Positions 23,286-35,560 of a DNA stretch of 64,000 bases are shown piece by piece. Under the pieces are notes generated by a model. The model was not told the DNA's origin and ran no database searches. It worked only from the letters and a program-made list of their open reading frames with translations. The stretch is from Zhengitettix transpicula (Eukaryota; Arthropoda; Insecta; Orthoptera; Tetrigidae): NCBI GenBank assembly GCA_037074705.1, contig CM073593.1, positions 108,378,238-108,442,237 of the forward strand, given 5' to 3'. How positions within the stretch are numbered: position 1 is the stretch's first letter; each line of letters starts with the position of its first letter. The translations under genes and the position numbers were made by a program.

Positions 23286-24560
23286 GCGTTGAGTCTGACC
23301 TTGTTGAATCCGTCCAATCAGAACCTGGCGGACCTTGCGGGGGATGGGGAAGGGACAAGGAAGCGTTGCCGAACAATCGGCGGTGTCCCGTCACTGTTGT
23401 TTTGGTATATATGAAAGTAGGGATCTCCGGATTCCAACCATAAAGGAAGCAACATGTAGCTGGACTTCACCCAGTGGTCCGACATCTTCTGGAAAATCAA
23501 CAACGTGCCAGAAGATTGAAATAAGAAAAATAGAGCGGATCTTGTGTAGTGAAGTGGACAGTAAACCAGAAAAGTCTAGACGACATCGTTGGACAGACTC
23601 TAGTTGTCAAGTACACAGTTAAAGATTTTTGGAAGAAAATTAATGGATAGTCTAAAAAGACTAGTTTTAATGGTTACTGATACTTAAAAGAAATGTATAA
23701 AAGTATTGGGGTTTCGTTGAAGATATTCGATCTTTTTTTTGTGACTGCAAGAATTGTTTTGCTGATGTGAGTGCAAACTATCAGCACGATGGCTGCCACG
23801 TCCGTAAAATTTTTCAGTCCTAAGACGGAAAAAGTCACTGAGGACCAGGGAAATTCTGCTGCCTGGGCTTTGGGAATGCTGACGTATATAATCTCCTTGG
23901 CAGCCATTTTTTTGGACCAATTGCAGCATGTTGTTGCGCCCCTCAGACTGCCCAGAGGACATGTTCTTGACCACGACAACAACGCATCAAGCACAAACGT
24001 CATCGGCTATAGTTGTGCAAGGAATTTATTTTCAGACGCACCCAGAGTTGCCAGATCTACTTCATCATTGTCTTGATTAAATATGGCCACACCATGGTCA
24101 AAATTCAAGTCCAAAGACGGAAGTGTTAGAGTCTATCACTAGTTGGGATTTTCCTGTAGTGGCTTCCTGTGAGGTGAAGATAACCAGACTTTTCTTTTTT
24201 AACTTTGGCAACGTCGGACTCTCTCTAGACCAATGGAAAAACCTCACTGGGCGTCTGTTTGGATCCTCTTGATCACGTGGATCAACCTGATGCACAGACC
24301 ACAGACGAGTCCGGGGAAAACTGGAAGGAAACCTTCAGGAGAAGAATGGAAAGTCCTCCCGCGTTGGTTGTTGACTGAGGCGTCACGTACGCACTGAGGA
24401 AGGCTTGACCTAGAACAAGATCAGTCCGCGCGCGGTGCCAGATGGCTGGCGTCTTCGCCTGGGTTTTATTCCCCTCCTCCTTCCTTCCTTGGCAACAATG
24501 CCGGGGCCGACGCGTCATCAAAAATCTTCCCCGTTGACAATTTATTATTCAACCCAAGCT
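23286..24560. other. Unassigned GC-balanced stretch, possibly an old repeat or decayed gene
   Basis: Open frames of 80-110 codons occur on both strands, none recognisable. A segment near 23808 (AAAATTTTTCAGTCCTAAGA) resembles one near 24100 (AAAATTCAAGTCCAAAGACG), which suggests an old internal duplication. Confidence 0.45.
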
Positions 24561-25560
24561 CAGCGTCTTGCAAGACCGTGACGAAGCAACGTTCCACTCT
24601 CAAGTGGTCAATTACACGGAAAACGTCCACCTAAAACCACCACCACCACCACAACCAACTAAAAAAATTACATTACACGAACTGGTCCAGATCAAAGAAA
24701 AACTGACGTTGCCAATTTCGAAACGTCCCAATTTATGGATTAATGATCAACCATCAAGATCACTTAGAAACCAATATTTTAAAAAAAATAAGATCAACGG
24801 CCACGTCACACCAGTCAAATAAAACATTTATGAAGCAATCCTTGATTGCCTTCGTCAGGTGTGCAGCCTCAATACCGAAAAAAAATAATTATTCCGGTGG
24901 TTGTAAAGAAAAATCCCTGACCATGGTAGTCAAAATAGCCAAATACAGACAAAAGAACCTTTTCTGGAAGCCTTGTACCTTTCTTCAGGTGTTGAGAAAA
25001 GTAAAAAAAAACACAAGAACATAGAGCGAAACAACTGCACAGTTACAGTTGCCTTCAAAAGACGTATTTCCCCCCCCCCCCAATTTGAATGTCTGAATTA
25101 CTCCACATGATGTGTAAATTATTTTTTGGCGTGTTTATATTTTTTAAATATTATTTTATTCAACATAACCTAATAAAAGTACCAAAAAAAGATTAGTTAA
25201 ACGTCGTAGTGGTTTTTTTTACCAAAAAAAAAATTATTACCGTAGAAAACCTCATGAAAGTACCAAAAAATGGTACTGAAACGTCGTCATGAATGAAATT
25301 TTTTTTTGCTGTTTAAGATGTCTGTAATAAATTTTGAAGTTGTTTATTTGCGGAGTGCTGCTGCACCTGAAGAGGCCCCGAATATAGGGGTAGAAACGTT
25401 GTTCTGTTCCTTCACTTTACAGCGCAAACAATTTATTATCTTTTTAATGTAACTTGTAAAAATAAAACGTTTCGGATTAGTTAAATTTTGAGCCGTATTT
25501 AATTATCTGTTATATTTTCTAAAGAGTCATGTACGTACTTAGGTCAGTCTGTGCGTTGTT
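24561..25560. other. AT-rich stretch with family C hairpin motif
   Basis: A CTGAAGAG-GCCCC-loop-GGGG-TAGAAACGTTG motif lies at 25367-25401 (+). CTTCGTCAGGTGT and CTTCTTCAGGTGT-like sites lie at about 24855 and 24985. Probably decayed family C material. A C-run lies at 25071. Confidence 0.5.
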
Positions 25561-25763
25561 GCGTGTGGCGTAGACACGTACCTTGAGGAACGTTTGATTA
25601 ACCCTCAATTGTTCGCTCGCCAAACGTTGCAGGCAATTCTGCTTCCTTTCCACCCCCTTGACTGGCTAATTTTGTTTCTTTCCGCTTCTCGTTTCCGTTT
25701 TCTTCTATTGAGGTTAATTGCTTTGTGAGTGGGTGGAAATAGCCGTGTCGTACCGCAATATCT

Positions 25764-25842
<79 letters not shown>

Positions 25843-26198
25843 TCTCCGTCTTCAATTCCGTCTCCGAATTCAATTAAAAACGTAGTGGACGCGAACAGGG
25901 GAATAAAAGGACTATTGGGAGAAAATTCTGATAAGCCACCCTTTCCTTCTCAAGGGTGCGGGCGGCTGACGGGGGGAGGGGGGGTGAATTAAAGTCACCA
26001 GGTAGTAGAGAAGCCTCAAAAATTTATTCTCAAGTCTGTGAGGATCCAAGGATTTTTTTTTTACTGGAGACGTTGCAGTGTTAGGGTCGTCGAAACGTGG
26101 CATGGCGGTTTTAATTACCGTCGTAACTCGCCTGTGGAAACACTTTGAGGGACCGTTATCCCTGACTCTCTGTTAGGCCTGGTTTCTAAGCAAGAAAG
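25561..26198. other. Unassigned stretch around a long CT microsatellite
   Basis: The (CT)n core lies at 25767-25846. Flanks show no gene. The open frames here arise from the dinucleotide repeat. Confidence 0.6.
25767..25846. repeat. (CT)n microsatellite
   Basis: About 80 bp of nearly pure CT with two interruptions. Confidence 0.98.
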
Positions 26199-26747
26199 CC
26201 TGCGAGAGGATTTTCTCGTAGGTAACCTGCGAGGGATGTTCTCTCGCAGGCATAACCTGGTAGGAGAGACACGAAGGGGCTACCTTTGGGGATGCCTTTT
26301 CCTCTCCGTTTTTGAACTAAGGTTCCCATAAGCCAAGGCCTGTTTTGAGAGGTGCATGTTCCGGGGTCACAGACCCTGGGCATACGGTACGACTTGTCCT
26401 CTATTCCCATTAGAATAGTCGGCCAGCTGCCTCCTAAACTGGTCGAGGTACGGAGAAGAGAATGCTGCATCCCCACAGCAAACTCATCTCCCGCCATCCA
26501 GGGAAGGGCGTGGGACAAGTATCCAATGCCCGACCTACCTGATGCAGGTTTTTCTAAGGTTTGTCCTGCATTTGTTTTAGGCGAATGCCGGGTAGGATCC
26601 TTAAACCATAGCCCGGGGGCCATAGTTAACCCTTGACTACCTTCCTCTACCCTTCTACATCCCCCCTTTCAAATCCCTTCCTATGCTATTGAAGGGGAGT
26701 TGCCACCATGTGGATTACCCTATACGTAGCCTGGTACCTTAAAAAAA
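26199..26747 (+). repeat. Family A element, full length (copy 6)
   Basis: Carries a doubled 5' hairpin (CCTGCGAGAGG...CTCGTAGG and CCTGCGAGGG...CTCTCGCAGG). It ends CCTGGTACCTTAAAAAAA. The 145-codon - strand frame here is a family shadow. Confidence 0.95.
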
Positions 26748-28160
26748 TGAGCAACCTAGGCCTGGTTTCTATCAGTAGTACCGGAAACATCTGTTGGTTT
26801 CTACGAGAGCTAAATTGTGATGCACGTATGAAACAACATGCCTTTGAGGGTTACAACGTGCCTGTCGGTGCCTTCTGTGAGTCAACCCCCCAAGGGACAG
26901 GTTATTCTACCCTTCAGAATATTTATTTTCTGTATTTTTTTTTGTTCTTTTTATTTTTTTCAAGAAAGAAAATTTAAGAGCGATTCCCAAGGTACTGCAA
27001 TTACACTAAAATCATAATTATCGAATTAATGAGAATTATTTATAAATAATACATAATTATGTTGAATATGTGCCACATCATCAGCGAGATGGACTATTAA
27101 TATTTTTTTGGTTATTTAATACATTTAAAAAAGTTTAGTTTAAATAATACAAATAAACCAGCTCTAGAGGGTTAAAAACGCAAAAAACTTTTTTACCCTT
27201 TTTTACCCTTAGAAATAATAATTTAATTTAGTAAAAAAAAACTGACGCTTAATTTATAATTTAATTATATGAGAACCTAAGCAGGTTTATAAATAAATGT
27301 ATTAGTAATAATTAATTTACAGTAATTAAATTTAGAGCATTTGGGCGGCTCGTCTTAAAAATTAAAAATTTTGAACACAAAAAAAGGGAGAAAAACCTTA
27401 TAAATATATGCTTAAAATATTTATTTTATGGCCGGTTTTTATAAGAAGATACATTTAACAACGAATTATTAATCACCATAGCCAGGAATGACGAAACGTT
27501 CAGGAGAAAAACCTTTAGGTAGGACCAAGGGTCTGAAGATGGTACAAACAAGTATCGAAACGTGCCGTGCGCGCCGTCGTGGGCCGGAAATAAATCTATT
27601 AATTGGGTGCTACATATATACATCTATATGTCTGTTGTTGATTAATACTATAAATTAGAAAAGAATTAACAACCGTTTATTTCACTGTCCTCTAAAATAT
27701 TTTATTCAATAATACAACAACGACGTTTCAGAACCGTTTTGTACCTTCATCAGTATTTTATAAATTTAAGTTTCTACGGTAACAATTATACACGGTGAGA
27801 AAGAAGAAACAGTATTTCAAATCACGACTTTACTGAACATTTATTTCTTATTAGCTGATATTAATTACTATACTGTGAAGTGTTCTTGATTATGGCCAAT
27901 TAGGCCGAAAGTTGTTATTCCTCAAGGTTACGTACAATTTATTAAACCAATTAGTGAAATATGAAGACGTTTTTGGTTAATTAAATCCTATCGATATTGC
28001 GATATTGTTTATTTAAATTATGGTTTAATAATTAATTATGTTCAATGCCGGCAGTCGATAAAAAAAGAGGTTAAATTCCAAGCAGCGGTGACGCAGAAGC
28101 CGACAGCTTCCTCTTCATCTGCCTTAAAGACCCGACCAGCAACTCCCAGACCCATTACGT
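26748..28160. other. AT-rich stretch with scattered family C motifs
   Basis: Hairpin motifs lie at 27533-27562 (+; GGTAC/GTATC stem) and 27724-27752 (-; CTGATGA core). A further degenerate one lies near 27885. No gene seen. Confidence 0.55.
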
Positions 28161-28166
28161 AATAAT

Positions 28167-28171
28167 AAAAA
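28167..28171 (-). terminator. RNA polymerase III T-run behind tRNA-Leu
   Basis: Five T residues on the - strand, four bases after the tRNA discriminator base. This is the standard pol III termination signal and supports transcription of the gene. Confidence 0.85.
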
Positions 28172-28175
28172 TCTT

Positions 28176-28256
28176 TGGCAGCGGTGGGATTCGAACCCAC
28201 GCCCTTATCGGACTGGTGCCTAAAACCAGCGCCTTAGACCGCTCGGCCACGCTACC
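28176..28256 (-). tRNA. tRNA-Leu(UAG)
   Basis: A complete 81-nt class II tRNA that reads CUA/CUN leucine codons. The acceptor stem GGTAGCG pairs with CGCTGCC with a single T-G pair, and the discriminator base is A. The anticodon arm is CTGGT-TTTAGGC-ACCAG, placing TAG at positions 34-36. The variable arm is extended, as expected for Leu, and the T arm is GTGGG-TTCGAAT-CCCAC. The internal A box (TGGCCGAGCGG) and B box (GGTTCGAATCC) are intact. There is no intron and no genomic CCA. It stands alone with no other tRNA nearby. All stems are intact, so it looks functional rather than SINE-derived. Confidence 0.97.
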
Positions 28257-28260
28257 TTCA

Positions 28261-29784
28261 CGACGGCTCTGCCACAGGCTACGCTTCTAATTCCGCTACT
28301 AGATAGAAATAACCAACTAATTAATTAATTTGTTTCTTTCCATTTCTTTTGGTACATGTTAAAATATAACAAAAGCATAGCGGGTTCTCTTCTGGTTTAC
28401 AGTTCCTGAAGAAGTGCTATATAAATTGATTTAAAAATAAAATAAAAAATTGAGTAAACTTATAATTAGAACAACTGAAGTGATATCAAATTAAATTACT
28501 GCAAGAAACCCCCCGAAAAAAAAATTGGACAAGAGTGAGTCAAAACCTTGTTGGCGTGGATTTTTCCACGGTTTTTCGAATCCCCTCGATTTAGGTAACA
28601 AAACAAGAGTTATTGACAATTAATTTTGTATTCAAAAACATTCCTCTAATTCAGAATCGTTCCTTGGGTAAAATAAAATATTTTAATTAATGTGACATAA
28701 TTAAAAATTTATCAGTCTGTCATTAAATATAATTAGTGGAAAATTGCCCCAAAAGGTCAGAGAATTTTTAAATTTTCCGATTAACTAAACGTTTGTTTGG
28801 GAAAAAGTTGGGACCATCGAAATTTACTGACGATGTCTTACATTTTTTTTCTGTTAAATCGTTTAATCAGATTTTCATATCATATTATAATATTTTCTTT
28901 GATAACATACATCTGAAGATGTCTTTAAAATATGACACGAAACGTTATGTTTTTTTCAGTTAATCGTAAATTATTTACGTTTATAAATTAATTTTTAAAA
29001 TTGGGGCCAATTTCCACTGGTTATCTGTTATGTAAAATTGTATAATTACGTAGCCAAATAAACAGACGACATTACGGTAATAAAGTTTTAAAATACTAGA
29101 CAACGTTTCTCTAAAACGTTTTGGTTACTTTTGTCAGTTGTAGATTTTTCCAGGGGTGTTTCTGGTTCAGTTACGGGGGAGTTTTTTTGATTGGCATATT
29201 TTTTGGGGGGTGTTTTCCATGTGAGGATATTAGGCAATGGCGTCCAGCGTGTCTCGACGTTGCCTTTGTCCAGGTTAATGGCCATGGAACACCGCGACAA
29301 CGCACTTGACCCTCGGCCACTGCATTAACCGGTTTCTTCGAGCTGCAACCGGGCCAAAGTAGGTCGCAGACGGTCGCCACTGAACTTGGCTTTTTCCAAA
29401 TCGCCGCCCGTTTCTTCTTTTTTTACCCCACAGTCACCTTAGACTTGACCCTGCTGGAATTATGACGATTCTGTCCGGGGGGACCTCGGCGCCTGGCTTC
29501 TACTTTCACCCTTTGGCTCTACAAAGTACTTGTTTTCTTTGTCATTAAATTCACCTGGAAATACGAAGGTTTTTTTCAACTCACTTTCTTTTTATTTCAA
29601 AGAAATAGTAATCAGAGTTTCAAAAATAAATAACAGAATTCTTTATTCGTACAAATTTAAATACATGGAGAAATAGCAAAAAAAAAACAACAACTAAGTA
29701 CATATATTCTTAAAGACTGGCGGCCATTTGAAGGTACAGAATTATTATTAATAATAAGGGTTTCGTGATGCTTTACGCGAAGGA
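28261..29784. other. Stretch 3' of the tRNA on the + axis, no gene recognised
   Basis: A family C hairpin motif lies at 28913-28945 (+). The GC-richer patch 29220-29480 has frames on both strands (60-78 codons) without known domains. Confidence 0.5.
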
Positions 29785-30300
29785 AGCCAGCGAGAGGATT
29801 CTCTCGCAGGTGAACCTTCCCAGAGAGCACTGGCGGGGGCTACCTTTGAGGATGCCTTCACATCTCTCTGGTTTTTCTGAACTAAGGTTCCCACAAGCCG
29901 AGGCCTGTTTTAAGATGGTTGCAGACCTTGGGCATACGGTAAGAGTTGTCCGCTGTTCCCATTGCAACAGTCGGTCAGCTGCCTCCTAAACTGGTCAAAG
30001 CACGGAGAAGGGAATTCTGCGACCCCACAGCAAACTCCACTCTCCCGCCATCCAGAGAAGGGCGTGGGACAAGTACCCAATGCCAGACCTACCTGATGCA
30101 GGTTTTTCTAGGTTTTCCCTGCATCAGTTTTAGGCGAATTGCCGCAGGTAGGATCCTTAAACCATAGCCCGAGGGGCCCCTAGTTAAGCCTTGGCTACCT
30201 TCCTCTACCCATCCGCATCCCCCCTTTCAAATCCTATGCCATTAAAGGGGAGTTGCCACCATGTGAATTACCCTCGTGTAGCCTTTTACCCTAAAAAAAA
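29785..30300 (+). repeat. Family A element, subfamily 2, full length (copy 7)
   Basis: Starts with the hairpin CCAGCGAGAGGATTCTCTCG, then the subfamily 2 segment GAACCTTCCCAGAGAGCAC. It ends TTTTACCCTAAAAAAAA. It abuts foldback-like structure 3. Confidence 0.95.
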
Positions 30301-31150
30301 CTGTTGCTTTACAGATTACTATTCTAATTATAGCATTTTTTCCGCCCCGAGATTTCCACAAATATGTAATTAACAATAATTTCTTTGTTCTAATGACCAT
30401 AATGCTACTGTAAATAAAATAATATTTTTAATTAATTCCTGATGCTCCAGAGATATTAATTAGATTTCAGGACATTATATTTTTTCTTTCGTAATTTCCG
30501 CGGATATATTATTAATAAATATTGTTTCACATATTCCAATTAGTAAACTGACGTGTCTAATTTTTGTTTCTTCGAAATTTTAAACGAAATATTGACAACA
30601 ACAATTTTCTTTGGATGCTCCACAGATTCCAATTAGCATAGAATTGTGTTTAATTATGTGTTTATTTCGTAGTTTCCAGAGATATATTAATAATAATATA
30701 TTCCAATTAGGAAACAGAGATTCTAATTAGTTAACTGTCCGTCTCAAAATTATAGTTTATTTTTCAAGATTTACATCAACAATTTCGTGATGTTCCACAC
30801 ATTTAAAAATTAGTAAATTATAGGTTTTTTTTTCGTTATTTCCACAAATACATTATATTAATAAATTTTTCCTCACCGGTTTCCAATTAGTGAGCTGACG
30901 TGTCTTATTACAGTCTTTTATTTTTCGATTCGATTTCCACCGATATATTAATACCAACAATTAATTGATGCTTCACTGATACACCAATTAGTAAACAACC
31001 GTGTATAATCATAGTTGTTTTTCGTGACTTCCGCGGCTATTAATTACAATTTGTTTACATATTACAATTGTTAAACATTTTCCTATTATTTAACCGAGTG
31101 TTTCAAATTACAGTTTATTTTTCCATATTATTAACGACAATTTCTTGATA
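30301..31150 (+). repeat. Left arm of foldback-like structure 3 (about 190 bp tandem units)
   Basis: About four to five diverged units: GATGCTCCACAGATTCCAAT, TAGTAAACTGACGTGTCTAA, TTTCCACAGATATATTAATA. The reverse complement recurs at 32090-32460. Confidence 0.85.
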
Positions 31151-32089
31151 CTAATTACAGTTTTCACGGCTGATTGCAAGAGTTTATAGATTTCATTAGC
31201 AACATGTAATGATGTAAAGGAATAAAACATGCAAGTTTTCCAGCTCCCTGTGTATTTACGTAGATATGTAGATAAATATGCAAATAACAGACACGTCTGC
31301 AACCTTGTTTGCTCGTCAGGTTAAAACGTACGTCAACAATTAAGTCATTTAATTAACTAGATATTGGTCCAATAGAATGTAACATGAGTGACTCTTCGCA
31401 ACGTCCTTGCTCGCCTCCTGGAACCATGGGAAAGGAGTTTATTCCTCTGTAAGTTGGTTACGGACTAGGCACGTCTCGCCTCACACGTGACTGTACGCGT
31501 TTTCCGAGGAGGATGACTCACTGTTGTACGCCTGCTGCACGTTGCTTTGCAATGTGATCTTCATGCAAACATGCACTACTGACAATTCTTCCTCCCCCGA
31601 TACGGCCTAAGTAACCAACCATGGGGGGGGGGGGAAGATAACAATGGAAGGAGCAAAAAACAACAAGGGATTTTTTTATTGGTCCTCATTTGTATTCAAA
31701 CCCGTGGGCACAAAACAAAAAAAAAAAAAACAAGCATAATTGAGAATTTTGACAAACACGTGTCACAGTCACGAGTCAATCACCAACTCGATTATTTCTT
31801 CTCCTGTTTGCCCAATGTCGTAAAATAACCCCCATACCTGTACTGATATTTGAAAAATATATTTTTAAATAGTCAAATAAATGATTTTGAGAGCCAAATT
31901 TATCAGCAATATATTCAAATAAAATTTAAAAATATCATAGATTGTATAAAAAAATTCCCTATAAATTTTTAGATATTCATTCTTGTATTAATTGCACCTC
32001 AAGTTGTTCCCTAACAAAGGAATGATACAGCATTATTAATTAATTCACGAATAAGTGATACTATTAAAATTTTATATAATTAATAAATG
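31151..32089. other. Spacer within foldback-like structure 3
   Basis: No gene recognised. A GC-balanced patch at 31375-31620 contains ACCATGGGAAAGG and a donor-like GTAAGT without further support. G- and A-runs lie at 31624 and 31719. Confidence 0.5.
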
Positions 32090-32460
32090 CGATATTACAA
32101 TTTAAACGAGCCGTGGAAACTATAATCAGACTCGTCAGTTTGCTAATTGGTGTTATGTGAATAAACAGTTATTTGTAAATCACTGGAATCAATAAAACAA
32201 AGTATAATGAAAAAAAAAAATTGGAAACTGTTTACTAATTACAGTCTATGAGGCATCAGAAAATTTTTATCTCTGGAATTCACTTAAAAAACTACAATTC
32301 ATCGTGTAAAATTGGAATTCGTTTATTAATTGGAATTTGTTTACTAATTGGAATCTGTGAAGCATCAACGAATAGTTATTAATATTATATCTGTGGAAAT
32401 CGCTAAAATAAAAATATAATTAGACACGACAGTTCACTAATTGAAAAATGTACAGCTTCA
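32090..32460 (-). repeat. Right arm of foldback-like structure 3
   Basis: The reverse complement reads TTGATGCTTCACAGATTCCA and CAATTAGTGAACTGTCGTGT, matching the 30301-31150 units in order. Confidence 0.85.
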
Positions 32461-33115
32461 ACTGGTCGTTATTAATAATTTTTTCCCTGTTAATTGGTTT
32501 ACATAAATTCACATATTTTTTTAATTGTTCCTTCAACTGAATTCTAAGCATTTCAATGGACGCTAGAATTCCTATTAATCGTTTTTTCTCCTCTTACGGA
32601 AATTAAATAAAGTTTTTTCTTTAATTTTTATTGCTGAACAACCTTTTTTTCTCCTTTTGTATTTCCCTAGTTTTTTTTAATCTGGAAAAAAAATAATTCC
32701 TCTCGTCTTTTTAAATTCTAAAGCAAATTGCCTCTCCCAAGGCCCCCTTAATTATCAGAGAGATAAGATTTACTAATCATGTTCTCCAGTTCAGTAATTA
32801 TAACTTTTAAACTAGAAATAACACTAATTAACGACAGCGATAACTATTCGGTCTTCACTCATTAGCATAAAAATATGTATAAGCACCGAATTCAATCAAG
32901 GAACAATTGAAGCCGATCGGTAACATAATAAGATGTGTATCAATTAACAGACATTTTATTACAATTAGTGTATAATTGCCAAATGTACAACGAATTTTTT
33001 AGGCACTGAAAAGTTTACGGAAGAAGCAAAAAAAAATCCTGTTAATTGGTTTACATAAATTTATATCATAGTTTAATTATTTATTCAACCTGAAGGCATT
33101 GGGAAGAAACGCTTT
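32461..33115. repeat. Local duplication (TGTTAATTGGTTTACATAAA)
   Basis: The block CCTGTTAATTGGTTTACATA followed by AATT occurs at about 32484-32560 and again at 33039-33110, followed by similar T-rich sequence. The spacer shows no gene. Confidence 0.65.
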
Positions 33116-35560
33116 TGAAGAATCGCAAATTAGCGAGAGAGAGATTATATTATGTATATTATTTTACGTTTCGGTACTTATTTGTACCGTCTTCAGACAA
33201 TAACCCGACCGTAACTTTTATGAATAACATTTAAAATTAGTAACGAGGCCAAAAGAGGCAATTAAAAATTTATAATTTAATTAATTTAATTTAACAAAAT
33301 GTTTTTAAAATAAAACACGTTGTTAAAATAAATTAATTATTTTATATTTCCATTTGGTCGTCCCGGTTCAGCCTCATTAATTATTTAAAGCAAACAGAAG
33401 AAAATCATTATTAAATTTCTTTTATTTGTAATTTATTTTTGGAGTAATAGTAAAAGTCTGTTAATTGGTCGTTGAATATTTCTTATTATAATTAGAAACA
33501 GGTGATGAAGTAAATTATTACGTACTGAGAGTATCACTTTTTTATGTCAACCCCTATCTGAAAGGGGGGAGACTACTAACCTCCCTTGCCGTTAAGGGGG
33601 TTGAAATTAGGCAACCTGTGAGACGTGGAAGTGTTTATTCCGTTTCCGCGTTATTTTGAAGTGATGCCCCTTTACACCACACAACCCCTAGATGTGTATC
33701 GATCGTCTTAAACCGCCCCCCGCCCCCCCCCCCCCTATCAAAGGTTTTAGTTAAAAAATACTTTTAAAAATGTTGAGAGTAAAATTATTTATTTTTTACA
33801 CTATAAACTAATCGACTTTATATTTTTTAATTATTGTTTTTACCTAGTTTTATTAAACGACGACCTTTAGCTTAAAATCGAGCACTGAATTTAAATCGAC
33901 TTCTACATAATTTATGCCTCTAACATATCTTAGAGGACTTTTATTGGCCCGAGGTATTTTTTTTTGCCTTCCTTCGTTATCGCAACGACTGTTGGACGAG
34001 TGTTTTTTTTTCATTCTCTGTCGTGTGTAGTAGTGGGCGTTGGTGGGGACAAGTGGGAGGACAGGAGGAGTAAGGAAGGATTCACCTTTTTGAGTGAGTT
34101 AGGTTTTGTCGCATAAGCCACAAGTCCAACATGCTGCACCTTCAGCCGCTGGCGTATGTTTACCAGCTGGAGAAAAGTAAGTGTGTCGTACGTACTTTAC
34201 AACCCCTCTGCAAGGGGAGTTAAACTGACGGACGAGGGTGCGGAATAAACTTCTTAAACTAATTACAACAACAAATATAAACGTTTCAGGGCTCAATCAA
34301 AATTATTTACATAATAAACGCAGTTATCTTACGAAAAATTCAACTTTATATGATCAAGTACAAACATCTTCAAGATTAAACATTTAACCAAAATTTATTG
34401 AATCAGAAATTCTGTTGTTTGTGTTTTAAAACAACTTTTAACGCACTAAATCCACCGACACTTATAATACAATATTTTCAACCTTTTGATATAATTTAAT
34501 AAATATCAATTTTAATTTTTTTAAAAAAACGTTGAGGTTTGTATTCACTTTCTAATAAGTAAAATTAATTATTAAATTTCAATAATGTCGAAACATTTCT
34601 TATTTTCCTTTTTAACGTTCCAAATTCTCTTTAATTTTCCGTTTTTCGTACCTATATTTTTCCTTTAAATAAGACCAGCGACTACGTAATATAATTATTA
34701 CGTCACTAAAAATCCCTTACAGTCTTCAAGAAATTTTTCTCTTTTCCTTTTTTAACGCATATATTTTTTTTATGATACACAAAAAGGACGTTTTTAGATT
34801 ATTTTATTTTGGAGGAGGGGTTAAAAAATACGGGGGTGGTTTTTCTAACCTCGTGTTAGTCCACTCCTCGTAATTATTCTACTCTGAAAAACTCCTCAGA
34901 GTCCTCCTGGAAGTGTTCTGTTCATGTTTTCCGCCTTTTAAATCTTTGTAATTATCTGCGCAGAGGGGAGAAATACAATTTCACTGAGCGTGTATCGATA
35001 AATTTTTTTTTCTTCTTATATCGATACCGTTTTAATGAGACTCGATCACTTTGCTAGGAAGATAAAATGTTCTTCTCTCCTCCTCGGAATAAATTTTTGA
35101 CCAGGAACTTACGTTCTTTGGCTTGTTAGTCTGTTCTTATATCGGTCCTCACATGACGATTTCTCTCTCTCTAACACACACACACACACACACAGACAAA
35201 TATTTGAACCAGCTTTAAAACTCGAGCAAGGGGCCAACGAGTAACATTAAAAATCTTTTAAAGACCGCTTACTTCTTGAGATAAGTAGTGAACGTTTCCA
35301 AGAATTACAGTCGTAAGATAAATAAGAAAAAGGGGAACCCACTTTCCATGAACGATAATAAAAAATATGAACGTTATCTTTATGAGCGACAGACAACAGA
35401 AAGAAGAAGAAAAAGGAGGAACGCATTACCGTCGTAAATGCCACAAGCATGACTAAAGACGATCCAAGAGGAATGAAGCCACAGAGTTCAGTCTAAACAG
35501 GGACGGAAAAAAATTGCTAAATTCCCCAGAGTCTGTCATGATTCACGGGATTCGTCGTCG
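33116..35560. other. AT-rich stretch without a recognisable gene
   Basis: A family C hairpin motif with a perfect GGTAC/GTACC stem lies at 33166-33196 (-). Segment 33545-33720 resembles a decayed - strand family B copy (CCGCGTTATTTTGAAG, CAACCCCTA), with low certainty. (AC)n lies at 35170-35192. Confidence 0.5.

Noticed and set aside
27724..27752. Canonical hammerhead ribozyme call
   Set aside because: The CUGAUGA and GAAAC boxes are present, but stem II is imperfect and stems I and III were not established. It is reported only as hammerhead-like.
31420..31460. Mini-exon ACCATGGGAAAGG ... followed by GTAAGT
   Set aside because: An isolated ATG and donor-like site with about eight codons between them; no other support.
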